A stretch of 37,799 nucleotides of DNA from Sphingobium xenophagum NBRC 107872 (GTDB lineage Bacteria; Pseudomonadota; Alphaproteobacteria; Sphingomonadales; Sphingomonadaceae). The stretch spans positions 1-37,799 of the forward strand of contig NZ_BARE01000043.1 of assembly GCF_000367345.1 (NCBI RefSeq), in the 5' to 3' direction. Below the pieces are notes generated by a model. It had not been told where the DNA came from and did no database searches. It saw only the letters and a program-made list of their open reading frames with translations. The stretch's first letter is position 1; each line of letters opens with the position of its first letter. Below, one piece after another: positions 7,719 to 15,436 of the stretch. The position numbers and the translations under genes are program-made.

Positions 7719-9824
7719 ATGTTACGCCAGTATGAACTAGTCGAGCGCGTCAAACGCTATGATCCCAACGCGGATGAAGCGATGATCAACCGCGCCTATG
7801 TCTTTTCGGTCCAGAAGCATGGCAGCCAGAAGCGCGCCAGCGGCGACCCCTATTTCAGCCACCCGATCGAGGTGGCGGGCATCCTCACCGACTTCGGGCT
7901 GGACGACCAGACGATCGTGACCGCGCTGCTGCACGACACGATCGAGGATACGCTGGTCACCTATGCGGAGATTGAGGCGGCGTTCGGCAAGGATGTCGCG
8001 CGCATGGTCGATGGCGTCACCAAGCTCTCCAAGATCGAGGCGATGAGCGAGAATGAGCGGGCGGCGGAAAATCTCCGCAAATTCCTGCTCGCCATGTCGG
8101 ACGACATCCGGGTGCTGCTGGTCAAGCTGGCCGACCGGCTGCACAATATGCGCACGCTGCATTTCATCAAGAATCCCGACAAGCGCCGCCGCATCGCCAA
8201 GGAGACGATGGATATCTACGCGCCGCTCGCGGAACGGATCGGCATGTATGATTTCATGCGCGAAATGCAGTTGCTGGCCTTTCGCGAGATCGAGCCGGAA
8301 GCCTATGCCAGCATCACCCGGCGGCTGGAGCAGCTCAAGGAAGGCGGCCATGACAAGGTCGACCGGATCGGCGCGGAATTGCAGCTGTTGCTGGGCGGAT
8401 CGGACATTCCGGTCACCGTGTCGGGGCGCGAAAAACATCCCTTCTCGATCTGGAAGAAGATGCAGGAGCGCCATATCAGCTTTGAACAGCTGACCGACGT
8501 GATGGCGTTCCGCGTGATTACCGAGACGACCGCGGACTGCTACCGCGCGCTGGGCGTCATCCACCAGACGTTCAAGATGGTGCCGGGCCGGTTCAAGGAT
8601 TATATCTCCACGCCCAAACGCAACGGCTATCGCTCGCTGCACACCACCGTCATCCATCAGGACAATGCCCGGATCGAGGTGCAGATCCGCAGCCGCGACA
8701 TGCATCATGACGCCGAACTCGGACTGGCGGCGCATTGGGCCTACAAGCAGAAGGGCGACGCGAGCGACCGTAATGCGGCATGGCTGCGCGACCTGGTCGA
8801 AATATTGGAACAGAGCCAGGATGCGGACGAGCTGCTCGAACATACCCGCATGGCCATGTATCAGGACCGCATCTTCGCCTTCTCGCCCAAGGGGGAACTG
8901 CACCAGCTGCCCAAGGGATCGACCCCGGTGGACTTCGCCTATGCGGTGCATACCTCGCTCGGCAACCAGACGGTGGGCGCGAAGGTTAACGGACGGGTCG
9001 TGCCGCTGCGCACCAGCCTGGACAATGGCGATCAGGTCGAAATCCTCAAATCCGACGGGCAGGAACCGCAACCGGGCTGGCTGACCTTCGCCATCACCGG
9101 CAAGGCGCGCGCGGCAATTCGCCGCTATATTCGCCAGAAGCAGCGGGGCGAGGAAGTCGCGCTGGGCGAAAAACTGTATGAGGAAATTGTCGGCCGCTTC
9201 TCCCCCGATCTAGCCAGCGAACTAGGCGACAAAGCGCTCAAGGCGGCGCTCAAGCGATTGAAGCTCGATGATCGCGCCGCGCTGATGGTGGCGATCGCGA
9301 CGCATCGGCTGCTCGATTCGGAAGTGATGGAGGCGCTGGTTCCCGGCTCCACCACCGGCAAGGACATGGAACAATCCCATCCGCGCCAGCACGCGCCCAT
9401 CTCCATCCGTGGGCTGACACCGGGCATCGCCTACAGCCTGTCCGATTGCTGCCACCCGGTGCCGGGCGACCGCATCGTCGGCATCCGCCGCACTGGCGGG
9501 CCGATCGAAGTGCACACGATCGACTGCCGCACGCTCGAAGCGGGGCAGGATGACGACTGGGTCGACCTGTCCTGGGACAGCAAGTCGAAGGGTGGCACCG
9601 CGCGGTTGCAGGTCATCGTCCAGAACCAGCCGGGCGCGCTGGCCGCGGTCACCAAGGTGTTCGGCGCGACCAAGGCGAACATCCTCAACCTGCAACTGGT
9701 CAACCGCGAAGGCCCGTTCCACACCGACATCATCGACCTGGAAGTCGCCGACGCCCAGCATCTGATGCGGATATTGTCAGCGCTGCGCGCGCTCGACACA
9801 GTGGTACAGGCGGACAGGGTTTAA
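7719..9824 (+). CDS. Bifunctional (p)ppGpp synthetase/hydrolase Rel/SpoT
   Basis: The product is 701 residues, full length for a long RSH protein. Domains in order are: the HD hydrolase (about 25-180, with SHP at 47-49, HD at 72-73 and ED at 76-77), the synthetase (about 235-345, with YRSLHTTV near 304 and VQIRS at 321-325), TGS (about 370-435), a helical region, and a C-terminal ACT domain (about 630-700). The synthetase has RFKD at 291-294. This RXKD form marks bifunctional enzymes, whereas synthetase-only RelA has EXDD. The enzyme makes and degrades the stringent-response alarmone. The ATG at 7719 matches family N-termini; an upstream in-frame start would add about 22 unlikely residues. 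rpoZ is not adjacent. Confidence 0.96.
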   Translation: MLRQYELVERVKRYDPNADEAMINRAYVFSVQKHGSQKRASGDPYFSHPIEVAGILTDFGLDDQTIVTALLHDTIEDTLVTYAEIEAAFGKDVARMVDGVTKLSKIEAMSENERAAENLRKFLLAMSDDIRVLLVKLADRLHNMRTLHFIKNPDKRRRIAKETMDIYAPLAERIGMYDFMREMQLLAFREIEPEAYASITRRLEQLKEGGHDKVDRIGAELQLLLGGSDIPVTVSGREKHPFSIWKKMQERHISFEQLTDVMAFRVITETTADCYRALGVIHQTFKMVPGRFKDYISTPKRNGYRSLHTTVIHQDNARIEVQIRSRDMHHDAELGLAAHWAYKQKGDASDRNAAWLRDLVEILEQSQDADELLEHTRMAMYQDRIFAFSPKGELHQLPKGSTPVDFAYAVHTSLGNQTVGAKVNGRVVPLRTSLDNGDQVEILKSDGQEPQPGWLTFAITGKARAAIRRYIRQKQRGEEVALGEKLYEEIVGRFSPDLASELGDKALKAALKRLKLDDRAALMVAIATHRLLDSEVMEALVPGSTTGKDMEQSHPRQHAPISIRGLTPGIAYSLSDCCHPVPGDRIVGIRRTGGPIEVHTIDCRTLEAGQDDDWVDLSWDSKSKGGTARLQVIVQNQPGALAAVTKVFGATKANILNLQLVNREGPFHTDIIDLEVADAQHLMRILSALRALDTVVQADRV

Positions 9825-9831
9825 GGCATCA

Positions 9832-9909
9832 GCCGTTCGGGCTGAGTGAAGTCGAAGCCTTCCCCTGAGCGGAGGCGAAGGCACCTTGCTTCGCTCAGGG
9901 CGAACGGTG
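9832..9909. repeat. CCGTTCG two-armed intergenic repeat, copy 1
   Basis: The end CCGTTCGGGCTGAGTGAAG and the other end CTTCGCTCAGGGCGAACGG are near-perfect reverse complements, with an internal CCTGAGCGGAGG segment. It lies eight bases after the rel stop codon. A second copy is at 14119-14215. Confidence 0.8.
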
Positions 9910-9970
9910 TCAGGAATTTCCGCGTGACATTGCGCCCCTTCCCCGCTAATGGCCCCGCAGCGAACCCCTT

Positions 9971-10206
9971 GCGGGTTCACCGTCCGAGACAGTTGGTGAG
10001 GGGAATTCGCCCCTCTTAATGTCCAGCCTAGACGGGGAAAAGTTCTTTACCGGGCGGGCCATCATGGTCTGTTTCGGGTCTGCCGCCTTCCTTCATACGG
10101 ACGAACGGCCAGTCGATCTCTCCCCTTCGGACTAACATCCCGTGTGCTTGCACGCGGGTTTTTGCCGTTCATCGGGTTTTCCGGTGGACATGAAGTGGAG
10201 AATGGC
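9971..10206 (+). promoter_or_regulatory. rplJ leader (L10 leader-like)
   Basis: This untranslated stretch ahead of rplJ holds ACCGTCCGAGACAGTTGGTG (9979-9998), a sequence style seen before alphaproteobacterial rplJ genes. The stem GAGGGG-AATTCG-CCCCTC and a terminator-like hairpin (10139-10163) follow. In known L10 leaders the L10-L12 complex binds such a structure and represses its own operon. The assignment rests on position and structure, not on a covariance search. Together with the repeat at 9832-9909 it accounts for the gene-free interval before rplJ. Confidence 0.6.
10139..10163 (+). terminator. Attenuator-like hairpin in the rplJ leader
   Basis: CCCGTGTG (10139-10146) pairs with CACGCGGG (10151-10158), with one G-T pair and a CTTG loop, and TTTTT follows directly. 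This is a good intrinsic terminator 44 bases before the rplJ start, so it probably acts as an attenuator or ends an upstream transcript. Confidence 0.65.
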
Positions 10207-10722
10207 ATGGATCGTAATCAGAAATCTGAGGTCGTCACCACGCTGAACGCTACTTTTGCCGACCTGGGTGTTGTCGTGGTCACACGCAACCTGGGCATGA
10301 CCGTCGCACAGTCGACGATCCTGCGGCAGAAGATGCGCGAAGCTGGCGCGTCCTACAAGGTTACGAAGAACAAGCTCGCCAAGATCGCGCTGAAGGACAC
10401 GCAATACGAAACGATCAGCTCCATGCTGACCGGCCCGGTTGCGCTGGCCACCTCGGCCGATCCGGTCGCCGCCGCCAAGGTGGTGATCGATTTCGCCAAG
10501 ACCAACGACAAGCTTGAGATCGTTGGCGGCGCAATGGGCGGTGTGCTGCTCGATGCAGAGGGCGTCAAAGCGCTCGCATCGATGCCCTCGCTGGACGAAC
10601 TGCGTGCAAAGATTGTCGGCCTCATCCAGGCGCCGGCAACCAAGCTCGCTACCGTCATCCAGACGCCGGCTTCGCAGCTCGCTCGTGTCTTCAACGCCTA
10701 TGCGGAGAAGGAAGCGGCCTGA
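10207..10722 (+). CDS. rplJ: 50S ribosomal protein L10
   Basis: The product is 171 residues, normal for L10. L10 anchors L7/L12 dimers to the ribosomal stalk. The N-terminal RNA-binding part shows MDRNQKSEVV and VKNKLAK-like KVTKNKLAKIAL (about 57-68). The C-terminal helix (about 140-171, ending ARVFNAYAEKEAA) is the L12-binding spine. The ATG at 10207 was chosen because GTGGAG lies six bases upstream and the product aligns with known N-termini; longer in-frame starts run into the leader structure. rplL follows after 72 bases in the same transcript. Confidence 0.97.
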   Translation: MDRNQKSEVVTTLNATFADLGVVVVTRNLGMTVAQSTILRQKMREAGASYKVTKNKLAKIALKDTQYETISSMLTGPVALATSADPVAAAKVVIDFAKTNDKLEIVGGAMGGVLLDAEGVKALASMPSLDELRAKIVGLIQAPATKLATVIQTPASQLARVFNAYAEKEAA

Positions 10723-10794
10723 TCGGTCGCAACCAGCTTCCTGTAATCGTTTCAACATATTGCGGGGTTCACCCCGTTTAGAAGGAAAAATATC

Positions 10795-11169
10795 ATGGCA
10801 GACATCAACGCACTGGTCGAACAGCTTTCGGCCCTGACCGTCCTCGAAGCCGCCGACCTGTCGAAGGCTCTGGAAGAAAAGTGGGGCGTTAGCGCCGCCG
10901 CCGCCGTCGCCGTCGCTGGCCCCGCCGCTGGCCCCGCCGCCGCCGCCGCTGAAGAGCAGACCGAATTCGACGTGATCCTGACCGGCGACGGTGGCAAGAA
11001 GATCAACGTCATCAAGGAAGTCCGCGCCATCACCGGCCTGGGCCTGACCGAAGCCAAGACCCTGGTTGAGTCGGCTCCCAAGGCGATCAAGGAAGGCGTG
11101 AACAAGGAAGAGGCCGAGAAGGTCAAGAAGCAGCTTGAAGAAGCCGGCGCGACCGTCGAACTCAAGTAA
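10795..11169 (+). CDS. rplL: 50S ribosomal protein L7/L12
   Basis: The product is 124 residues. The N-terminal dimerisation part (1-35, [20 protein letters not shown]) is followed by an Ala/Gly/Pro-rich hinge (about 35-52) and the C-terminal factor-binding domain (55-124) with [14 protein letters not shown] and [13 protein letters not shown]7/L12 is the mobile stalk that recruits translation factors. A GAAGGA ribosome site precedes the ATG. The gene ends in a strong terminator at 11228-11256. rpoB does not follow, although rplL-rpoBC is the usual bacterial order. Confidence 0.98.
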   Translation: MADINALVEQLSALTVLEAADLSKALEEKWGVSAAAAVAVAGPAAGPAAAAAEEQTEFDVILTGDGGKKINVIKEVRAITGLGLTEAKTLVESAPKAIKEGVNKEEAEKVKKQLEEAGATVELK

Positions 11170-11227
11170 TCGGGATGCCTCGCTTCATGCGAGGCTGACC
11201 GGCTGGCCTTAGGGTTGGCGAATAATG

Positions 11228-11256
11228 GGGCGGTGCCGAAAGGTGCCGCCCTTTTT
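11228..11256 (+). terminator. Intrinsic terminator of rplJL
   Basis: GGCGGTGCC (11229-11237) pairs with GGTGCCGCC (11242-11250) across a GAAA loop, followed by CTTTTT. A smaller hairpin GCCTCGC/GCGAGGC (11177-11195) precedes it. Confidence 0.9.
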
Positions 11257-11284
11257 CTGTATTGCGACGTTGCGTTCGCACTCT

Positions 11285-11380
11285 CCGTCATCCCGGACTT
11301 GATCCGGGATCCATTCACCGGGCGGTCGTGATTCTACGAGAGGTAGAGCCAATGGATCCTGACTTCCGTCAGGATGACGG
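11285..11380. repeat. CGTCAT...ATGACG two-armed repeat, copy 1
   Basis: The left arm CGTCATCCCGGACTTGATCC carries a CCCGGA/TCCGGG stem. The right arm has TCCTGACTTCCGTCAGGATG with a TCCTGAC/GTCAGGA stem, and GGATCCATT/AATGGATCC joins the two. The outer ends are inverted CGTCAT/ATGACG. It lies between the convergent rplL and the gene at 11418. Related copies lie at 24799-24880 and 32532-32615, and a single arm at 11857-11886. Confidence 0.85.
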
Positions 11381-11417
11381 CGGCGGTGAATGGCGGGAAG
11401 CCGACCAATAGCGGACG

Positions 11418-11813
11418 TCAGCCCGTACCTGCTCCGGTGTCGGTCCACCAATGAAGATCGGTTGCCTGTCCGCTATCGCGGACGATTTTTTCAAGCGCGG
11501 TTGCCAGCCGCTCGACAATCTCAGCGGTGGAAACCCGCTTCAACCAACGTCGAACGTATGGCCGTGAAGGCTCGATGAAACAGAGGTGGCCATCGGGGTA
11601 CTCTTCGTAGTGGCCACAACCGATCCACAGCGGGAAAGATGGATTGACTAAGCGAACGAGCCAGCCCCAATCGTCCTGCACGATACGTTCGACTTCATAG
11701 CCATATGCCGGAAGCTGCGTCGCGAGCATTTCGGCAACTGGCTTGCCATATGGCACGGCTTCGTCGTTGCGGGTTAGCAGGTCAGGTGAACGAAATTCAA
11801 AGTGGGATCGCAT
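11418..11813 (-). CDS. Hypothetical protein, unknown family
   Basis: The product is 131 residues, soluble, without signal peptide or membrane segment. It is rich in aromatic residues (DDWGWLVRL, HYEEYPDGHLCF, HWWTD) and reads as a compact mixed alpha/beta domain. No catalytic motif is recognised. The ATG at 11813 gives a natural-looking start, MRSHFEFRSPDLLTRND. Base composition is lower in GC than the flanking ribosomal and hprK genes, and palindromic repeats lie on both sides, so it may have been acquired. It could be a cargo gene of repeat-bounded DNA. Only the coding call is firm. Confidence 0.75.
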   Translation of the reverse strand: MRSHFEFRSPDLLTRNDEAVPYGKPVAEMLATQLPAYGYEVERIVQDDWGWLVRLVNPSFPLWIGCGHYEEYPDGHLCFIEPSRPYVRRWLKRVSTAEIVERLATALEKIVRDSGQATDLHWWTDTGAGTG

Positions 11814-11856
11814 ACGGTAAGGCTACACCAGAAACGACCGCCATCCACCCCCTCCC

Positions 11857-11886
11857 CGTCATGCTGACGAAAGTCAGCATCCAGGG
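11857..11886. repeat. Single arm of the CGTCAT repeat family
   Basis: CGTCATGCTGACGAAAGTCA begins with the CGTCAT end and contains the stem GCTGAC-GAAA-GTCAGC, followed by ATCCAGG as in the full copies. No matching second arm is visible, so this is a half unit. It is the main recognisable feature in the gap before hprK. Confidence 0.7.
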
Positions 11887-12035
11887 TCGCGCAGCGCTCC
11901 CCGCTGTCTCCCGCCGTACGCCGCAATCACGAAGCCCCTGCGCAACCGGCCCCCTCGCCCGCCCCACAGTGGCACGCCCCTGTCCCAAAAACCCGTTCCC
12001 ACTTTCCCCCAGTCTGTTCTACAAGTGGAACAGAT

Positions 12036-12482
12036 ATGCCGCGCGCCCTTTCATCCGAAACGCTTCATGCGACCAGCGTAGCCATTGGCGGCCGCGCGGT
12101 GCTGCTGTGCGGGGTGAGCGGGATCGGGAAGTCGGACCTGGCGCTACGGCTGATCGACCGGGGGGCGGTGCTGATCAGCGATGATTATACGCTGGTCAAG
12201 CGGGTGGACGGGCAACTGGTCGCCACTGCGCCCGCGACCATCATCGGCAAGATGGAGGTGCGCGGGCTTGGCATCGTGGCGATGCCCCATGTCGCCGATG
12301 TGCCGGTCGCGCTGATCGTCGATCTGTTCGACAAGGTGGACCGGATGCCGCTGGAGCCGGTCATGCGGACGGTGGCCGGGATCAACGTGCGCGTCGTCAA
12401 AATCGCGCCGCTGGAGGCCTCCGCGCCGATCAAGGTCGAACTGGCGCTGCGGATGCTGGATCAGGGGGCGGGCACCCCATGA
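12036..12482 (+). CDS. hprK: Short HPr kinase/phosphorylase
   Basis: The product is 148 residues: only the C-terminal kinase domain of HprK, which is about 310 residues in Firmicutes. The short form is typical of alphaproteobacteria. The P-loop is GVSGIGKS (26-33), with D49/D50 in the ISDDYT segment and the family motif EVRGLGIV near residue 75. It should phosphorylate HPr on the regulatory serine, and an HPr gene with that serine lies three genes downstream. GTGGAA precedes the ATG. Its 3' end overlaps rapZ by four bases. In many alphaproteobacteria a ChvG/ChvI-type pair precedes hprK; none is seen here. Confidence 0.92.
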   Translation: MPRALSSETLHATSVAIGGRAVLLCGVSGIGKSDLALRLIDRGAVLISDDYTLVKRVDGQLVATAPATIIGKMEVRGLGIVAMPHVADVPVALIVDLFDKVDRMPLEPVMRTVAGINVRVVKIAPLEASAPIKVELALRMLDQGAGTP

Positions 12483-13417
12483 CCCAGTCTCACCCCAAAT
12501 CCATCCTCCTCCTGTCCGGCGTGTCGGGCGCGGGCAAGACCACGGCGCTCAAAACGCTGGAGGATATGGGCTGGGAAGTGGTGGACAATCTGCCGCTGGT
12601 GCTGCTCGACCGGCTGCTCGACACCCCTCTGCCCGCGGGCCATGCGGGCGCGGACGACCGGCCATTGGCGCTCGGCATCGACGCGCGCACACGCGGTTTC
12701 GATGCCAATGCGATCGTCCAGCGGATCAAGGCGCTGCGCGACAATCATGGCCATGATGTCGAAACCCTGTTCCTCGACTGCTCCGGCACCGAACTGGAGC
12801 GCCGCTTTGCCGAAACCCGGCGGCGCCATCCGCTGGCGCTCGATCGCCCGGCGGCTGACGGGATCGCGCGCGAACGCGAACTGACCGAGCCGCTGCGCCG
12901 CTGGGCCAGCCAGGTGATCGACACCACCAGCTTCTCCAGCAACGCCCTGCAACAGGCGATCCGCGACCGTTTCTCGCGGGAGCGGCTGTCGGACCCGGTG
13001 CTGACCATCTTGTCCTTCGGCTTTTCGCGCGGGATGCCGCGCAACGCCGACCTGATGTTCGACATGCGTTTCCTGCGCAACCCGCATTGGGACGACGCGC
13101 TGCGGGACAAGACGGGGCAGGACGCGGATGTCGCCGCCTATATCATGGCGGACCCCGCCTATGAGGAAGCGGTCGGCAAGATCGAGGAACTGCTCAAAAT
13201 AGTGTTGCCGCGCTACGCAGAGGCCGGGAAAGCCTACATTACCGTCGCGTTTGGCTGCACCGGGGGACGGCATCGGTCGGTCCATGTGGCCGAACGCGTC
13301 GCCAGATACTTGCAAGACGCGGGCTTTTCGCCCACGGTCTCGCACCGCAATATGGAATCGGCGCCACAGGATAGTCTGGAGAAGCGCCCACCGGGAGGCC
13401 CGAAAGCAATATCATGA
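12479..13417 (+). CDS. rapZ: RapZ-type RNA-binding nucleotide-binding adapter
   Basis: The product is 312 residues, slightly longer than the usual 285-300. The N-terminal P-loop is GVSGAGKT (14-21), followed by the DNLP motif (36-39). The C-terminal domain has SFGFSRGMP (179-187) and GCTGGRHRS (259-267), the family signature of the RNA-binding, metabolite-sensing half. In E. coli RapZ guides RNase E to the sRNA GlmZ and controls amino-sugar synthesis. That sRNA is not known in this group, so the target here is open. It overlaps hprK by four bases, so both are probably translated from one message. Confidence 0.93.
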   Translation: MTQSHPKSILLLSGVSGAGKTTALKTLEDMGWEVVDNLPLVLLDRLLDTPLPAGHAGADDRPLALGIDARTRGFDANAIVQRIKALRDNHGHDVETLFLDCSGTELERRFAETRRRHPLALDRPAADGIARERELTEPLRRWASQVIDTTSFSSNALQQAIRDRFSRERLSDPVLTILSFGFSRGMPRNADLMFDMRFLRNPHWDDALRDKTGQDADVAAYIMADPAYEEAVGKIEELLKIVLPRYAEAGKAYITVAFGCTGGRHRSVHVAERVARYLQDAGFSPTVSHRNMESAPQDSLEKRPPGGPKAIS

Positions 13418-13439
13418 AGCAGGTGGGCCGCAAAAGCAC

Positions 13440-13844
13440 ATGATCGGACTTGTACTCGTCACCCATGGGTCGCTCGCGACCGAATTCGTCGTCGCGATGG
13501 AGCATGTCGTCGGCCCGCAACAGCAGATCGAAACGATCTGCATCGGGCCGGATGATGACATGGAATTGCGCCGCGCCGACATCGCGACCGCCGTTGCGCG
13601 CGTGAACGACGGCAGCGGCGTCATATTGCTGACCGACCTGTTCGGCGGCACTCCATCCAATCTGGCGATTTCGCTGCTCAAGGCGGGCGAGATCGAGGTG
13701 ATCGCGGGCATCAACCTGCCCATGCTGATCCGGCTGGAAAGCGCGCGCAAGGTGATGGACGTGAAAGCCGCCGTCGCCGCCGCGCGGGAGGCGGGACAGA
13801 AATATATCAGCGTTGCGTCGGAACTGTTGGGCAGCACCACATGA
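13440..13844 (+). CDS. Mannose-family PTS EIIA protein
   Basis: The product is 134 residues, a single EIIA-Man domain. The phospho-acceptor is H9 in LVTHGSLA. LLTDLFGGTPSN (about 63-74) is the family motif around the second active-site segment. No EIIB, EIIC or EIID permease gene is present, so it fits the regulatory, transport-free PTS of alphaproteobacteria (often called PtsM or EIIA-Man). The ATG at 13440 was chosen because the domain begins immediately there. It lies 22 bases after rapZ and overlaps the HPr gene by four bases. Confidence 0.92.
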   Translation: MIGLVLVTHGSLATEFVVAMEHVVGPQQQIETICIGPDDDMELRRADIATAVARVNDGSGVILLTDLFGGTPSNLAISLLKAGEIEVIAGINLPMLIRLESARKVMDVKAAVAAAREAGQKYISVASELLGSTT

Positions 13845-14113
13845 ATGAAGTCAGCCAGTTAGTCCTCATCAGCAACAAACGCGGTCTCCACGCCCGCGCG
13901 AGCGCCAAATTCGTGACGCTGGCCAGCGGCCTGCCCGCCAACATCATCGTCAGCAAGGATGGCAGCGACGTGACCGGCACGTCGATCATGGGGCTGATGA
14001 TGCTGGGCGCGGCCATGGGCGACAGCATCACTATCAAGGCAACCGGGCCGGACGCCGCCGATTCCCTGGGCAAGCTGGTCGGCCTGGTCGAGGACAAGTT
14101 CGGGGAAGAGTAG
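13841..14113 (+). CDS. ptsH: HPr phosphocarrier protein
   Basis: The product is 90 residues. The phospho-histidine is H17 in RGLHARASA, the site phosphorylated by enzyme I. The regulatory serine is S48 in GTSIMGLMML, the predicted HprK target. Both sites are intact, so HPr can link phosphoenolpyruvate-driven transfer to the kinase encoded three genes upstream. Enzyme I is not in the window and must lie elsewhere. The symbol follows general use; NPr or ptsO would also be defensible for this chain. It overlaps the EIIA gene by four bases (ATGA) and ends the cluster. Confidence 0.95.
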   Translation: MNEVSQLVLISNKRGLHARASAKFVTLASGLPANIIVSKDGSDVTGTSIMGLMMLGAAMGDSITIKATGPDAADSLGKLVGLVEDKFGEE

Positions 14114-14118
14114 ACATA

Positions 14119-14215
14119 TCCGTTCGCCCTGAGCGAAGTCGAGGGGCTCAACCGACCGCAGGGAGGCACTTCGCTCCGCTCAGTGGATGGCTTCGACAAG
14201 CGCAGCCCGAACGGA
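14119..14215. repeat. CCGTTCG two-armed intergenic repeat, copy 2
   Basis: The left end is TCCGTTCGCCCTGAGCGAAG and the right end CGCAGCCCGAACGGA, in inverted orientation, with ACTTCGCTCCGCTCAG inside. It fills nearly the whole gap between the convergent HPr and AI-2E genes. It resembles copy 1 at 9832-9909 but with a longer centre. Confidence 0.8.
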
Positions 14216-14229
14216 TGTAGCCTGCGGCC

Positions 14230-15309
14230 CTATTGCCCCACTTCGCCTTCCCGCCGCATCTGGGTAAAGATGTTCCACGTCGCGATGAACAATGCCGCGA
14301 TCACCGGGCCGATGACGATGCCGTTAAAGCCGAACATCTCGATCCCGCCCAGCGTCGAAATCAGCACGACATAGTCAGGGATTCGCGTTTCGCGGCCGAC
14401 CAGTATCGGGCGCAGCAGATTGTCGACCGATCCGATGATCAGCGCCCCGGCCCCCACCAGCACCGCGCCCTGCCAAATCGCCCCGGTCGCAAACAGATAG
14501 AGGGCGACCGGCGCCCACACCAGCGCCGATCCGATGGCGGGCAGTAGCGAAAATGCGCCCATCAGCACGCCCCACAGCAGCGCGCCCTGAATGCCCAGCA
14601 TCCAGAAGATGACCCCGCCAATAAAGCCCTGCACGATGGCGACCACCAGGCTGCCTTTCACCGTGGCGCGGATCACCACGACGAAGCGATGCAACAGCGC
14701 CTCGCGCTGATGCGGGCGCAGGGGCGCAGCATCGGCGAAGCGTTGCGACAGCCGTTCCCCGTCGCGCAACAGGAAGAAGGCGAGATAGAGCATGACGCCC
14801 AGCGCAACGATGAAGCTGAACGCCCCCTGCCCGATCAGCAAAGCCTGCCCGGCCAATGTACGGAAACTGCTGGTAATGCCGTTGGTCACGGTGACGCGGG
14901 CGGCGTCGAAATTGCTGAACCCGATCCGCCGCAACATGCCATGCGCCCATTCCGGCAAGCCGTTCTGCATCTGCGCGAACATGCGCGCAAAATCGATCTT
15001 GCCCGACTGGATCTGGGCATAGAAATGCACCGCTTCCTGGATCAGCGCGACCGACAACAGGATGGCGGGGATGATGACGATCGCGATGATCAGCAGCAGC
15101 GTCAGCAGCGCCGCGCTGTTGCGGTGCCCCGGCATCCGGGCAGCGATCCGCTGGTTTATGGGCCAGAACAGGACCGCGATGATCACGCCCCACAGCACTG
15201 CGGCGAAGAAAGGCTCCAGCACAAAGGCAAAGGCTATCGTGACCAGAATGACGAGGCCGAGGAAGAATCCGTCCTCGATGCGGTTGTGGTTGGTATGCGG
15301 CGTGGTCAT
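14230..15309 (-). CDS. AI-2E family transporter
   Basis: The product is 359 residues with about eight hydrophobic segments in the arrangement of PF01594. There are paired helices at about 15-60, one at 70-90, a soluble loop (90-150), and a C-terminal bundle (165-350) with GSALVWAPVALYLF and the SVDNLLRPILVG motif (about 290). Named for TqsA/YdiK, the family exports a range of small molecules or acts as Na+/H+ antiporters; autoinducer export here is unproven. The ATG at 15309 has GGGGGTGAA directly upstream; a longer frame upstream lacks family similarity. It is divergent from the SpoU/TrmH methyltransferase gene. Confidence 0.88.
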   Translation of the reverse strand: MTTPHTNHNRIEDGFFLGLVILVTIAFAFVLEPFFAAVLWGVIIAVLFWPINQRIAARMPGHRNSAALLTLLLIIAIVIIPAILLSVALIQEAVHFYAQIQSGKIDFARMFAQMQNGLPEWAHGMLRRIGFSNFDAARVTVTNGITSSFRTLAGQALLIGQGAFSFIVALGVMLYLAFFLLRDGERLSQRFADAAPLRPHQREALLHRFVVVIRATVKGSLVVAIVQGFIGGVIFWMLGIQGALLWGVLMGAFSLLPAIGSALVWAPVALYLFATGAIWQGAVLVGAGALIIGSVDNLLRPILVGRETRIPDYVVLISTLGGIEMFGFNGIVIGPVIAALFIATWNIFTQMRREGEVGQ

Positions 15310-15436
15310 TTCACCCCCGTAAGCAAGATCGGGCGGCAAATCCATGGGGGTGCGCGCAGGTTCCATGCCCCCTGTCCTTTTATGCAATCCGCCGGTAGAG
15401 AAGCCGCTTCTTCCGCCAATCGGGAACAGACGCAAC

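Noticed and set aside
7737..9071. A 444-codon open frame on the minus strand
   Set aside because: Antisense to the Rel hydrolase and synthetase domains, which have all catalytic motifs; no domains on this strand.
11418..11886. Toxin-antitoxin or immunity gene at 11418
   Set aside because: No partner gene, no nuclease or DNA-binding motif; only unknown function can be supported.
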